13,131 nucleotides of DNA, taken from the NCBI GenBank assembly GCA_000431135.1, contig HF987812.1, positions 1-13,131 on the forward strand, given 5' to 3'. Position 1 is the first letter of the stretch, and the number at the start of each line of letters is the position of its first letter. The stretch comes from Clostridium sp. CAG:590. Its GTDB lineage: Bacteria > Bacillota > Clostridia > Lachnospirales > Lachnospiraceae. The position numbers and the translations under genes are program-made. Positions 12,402 to 13,131 of the stretch are shown here, piece by piece. Under the pieces are notes generated by a model. It saw only the letters and a program-made list of their open reading frames with translations. It searched no databases and had not been told where the DNA came from.

Positions 12402-13131
12402 TTATTTTTTCAAAATTTTATCCAAATATTGTCCGGTATAACTCTTCTCATTCGTCGCAATCTCTTCCGGTGTTCCCGCTGCTACAACCGTTCCTCCCTG
12501 ATCGCCGCCTTCCGGTCCAATGTCAATAATATAATCTGCTGTCTTAATAACCTCTAAATTATGTTCAATAACAACAACCGTATTACCGCCCTCAGATAAC
12601 CGACGCAGAATCTCGACTAACTTATGCACATCCGCAAAATGCAGTCCCGTTGTTGGCTCATCTAAGATATAGATTGTTCGTCCTGTACTTCTACGGGACA
12701 ATTCTGTTGCTAGTTTCACACGCTGTGCTTCGCCGCCGGAAAGTGTAGTCGATGGTTGTCCTAACCGGATATAGCCAAGTCCCACCTCCTTCAAAGTCTC
12801 AATCTTTCGAAGAATAGACGGAACATTTTGGAAGAAATCACACGCTTCATCCACGGTCATATCCAGAACATCATAGATATTCTTTCCTTTGTATGTTACT
12901 TCCAATGTCTCGCGGTTATATCGTTTGCCTCCACATACCTCACATGGAACATAGACATCCGGCAGGAAATGCATCTCAATCTTGATAATACCGTCACCTC
13001 TGCACGCTTCACAACGGCCACCGGATATATTAAATGAAAACCTTCCCTTCTTATACCCCTTTGCCTTGGCATCCTTCGTTCCCGCAAAGAGATCCCGGAT
13101 CATATCAAATACACCCGTATAGGTTGCCGGG
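12402..13131 (-). CDS. uvrA: Excinuclease ABC subunit A, C-terminal part (5' end cut by window edge)
   Basis: The damage-recognition ATPase of nucleotide excision repair, which acts as a dimer with UvrB. Only the last 242 residues or so of a protein of about 940 are in the window. They hold the second ABC half. The visible portion opens ATYTGVFDMIRDLFA and continues with the C-terminal zinc finger (CEACRGDG and CEVCGGKRY), the ABC signature LSGGEAQRVKLA, Walker B in TIYILDEPTTGLH and the switch histidine in VVVIEHN. Motif order and spacing match UvrA, with nothing missing or shifted. The frame runs open past the right edge, so the start and promoter are outside. It converges on the Rpn-type nuclease gene; a T-rich stretch follows its stop but no strong terminator of its own was seen. 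Confidence 0.97.
   Translation of the reverse strand, partial: PATYTGVFDMIRDLFAGTKDAKAKGYKKGRFSFNISGGRCEACRGDGIIKIEMHFLPDVYVPCEVCGGKRYNRETLEVTYKGKNIYDVLDMTVDEACDFFQNVPSILRKIETLKEVGLGYIRLGQPSTTLSGGEAQRVKLATELSRRSTGRTIYILDEPTTGLHFADVHKLVEILRRLSEGGNTVVVIEHNLEVIKTADYIIDIGPEGGDQGGTVVAAGTPEEIATNEKSYTGQYLDKILKK

Overview
The window looks like chromosomal DNA from a low-GC, Gram-positive anaerobe of the Clostridia, most likely a Lachnospiraceae-type gut bacterium. This is an inference from several features: strong AGGAGG-type ribosome binding sites, AT-rich spacers with TATAAT promoters, a ProS of the short archaeal/eukaryotic-like form, an ATCase with a PyrI regulatory chain, a sporulation-type AI-2E/YtvI membrane protein, and an Rpn-type nuclease ending in EGREEGR repeats. 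Eleven genes are present. Ten lie on the minus strand; only the Rpn-type gene is on the plus strand. Both ends cut a gene: proS lacks its last few codons at the left edge and uvrA lacks its front at the right edge.

Reading down the minus strand from right to left: uvrA 3' end (12402-13131); a convergent plus-strand Rpn-type nuclease (11356-12300); an AT-rich divergent spacer of about 430 bp; a secreted peptidase-like protein with cell-wall-binding repeats (9656-10921); a MerR-type regulator with a long coiled tail (8769-9485); an ornithine-carbamoyltransferase-like enzyme (7710-8642); a small membrane protein (7129-7644) overlapping pyrB (6225-7145); pyrI (5763-6194); murA (4333-5634); an OmpR-type response regulator (3460-4137); an RluA-type pseudouridine synthase (2662-3363); a YtvI/AI-2E-type membrane protein (1522-2574); and proS (1-1415).

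The functional core is the carbamoyl-phosphate block. The OTCase-like enzyme and the ATCase catalytic and regulatory chains all draw on or respond to carbamoyl phosphate and nucleotide supply, and they sit in one direction with a hairpin terminator inside the block. The remaining genes are housekeeping (murA, proS, uvrA, RNA modification) or surface and regulatory functions. Most transcription units have a readable promoter, and several share a TTGCAW -35 element.

Two proteins stand out. The OTCase-like enzyme keeps every carbamoyl-phosphate residue but has lost the two motifs that define L-ornithine binding. The response regulator has Asn in place of the phospho-accepting Asp and Glu in place of the conserved Lys, and has no kinase beside it. 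Its upstream spacer is also unusually rich in hairpins. No tRNA, rRNA, CRISPR array, insertion sequence or prophage was seen.
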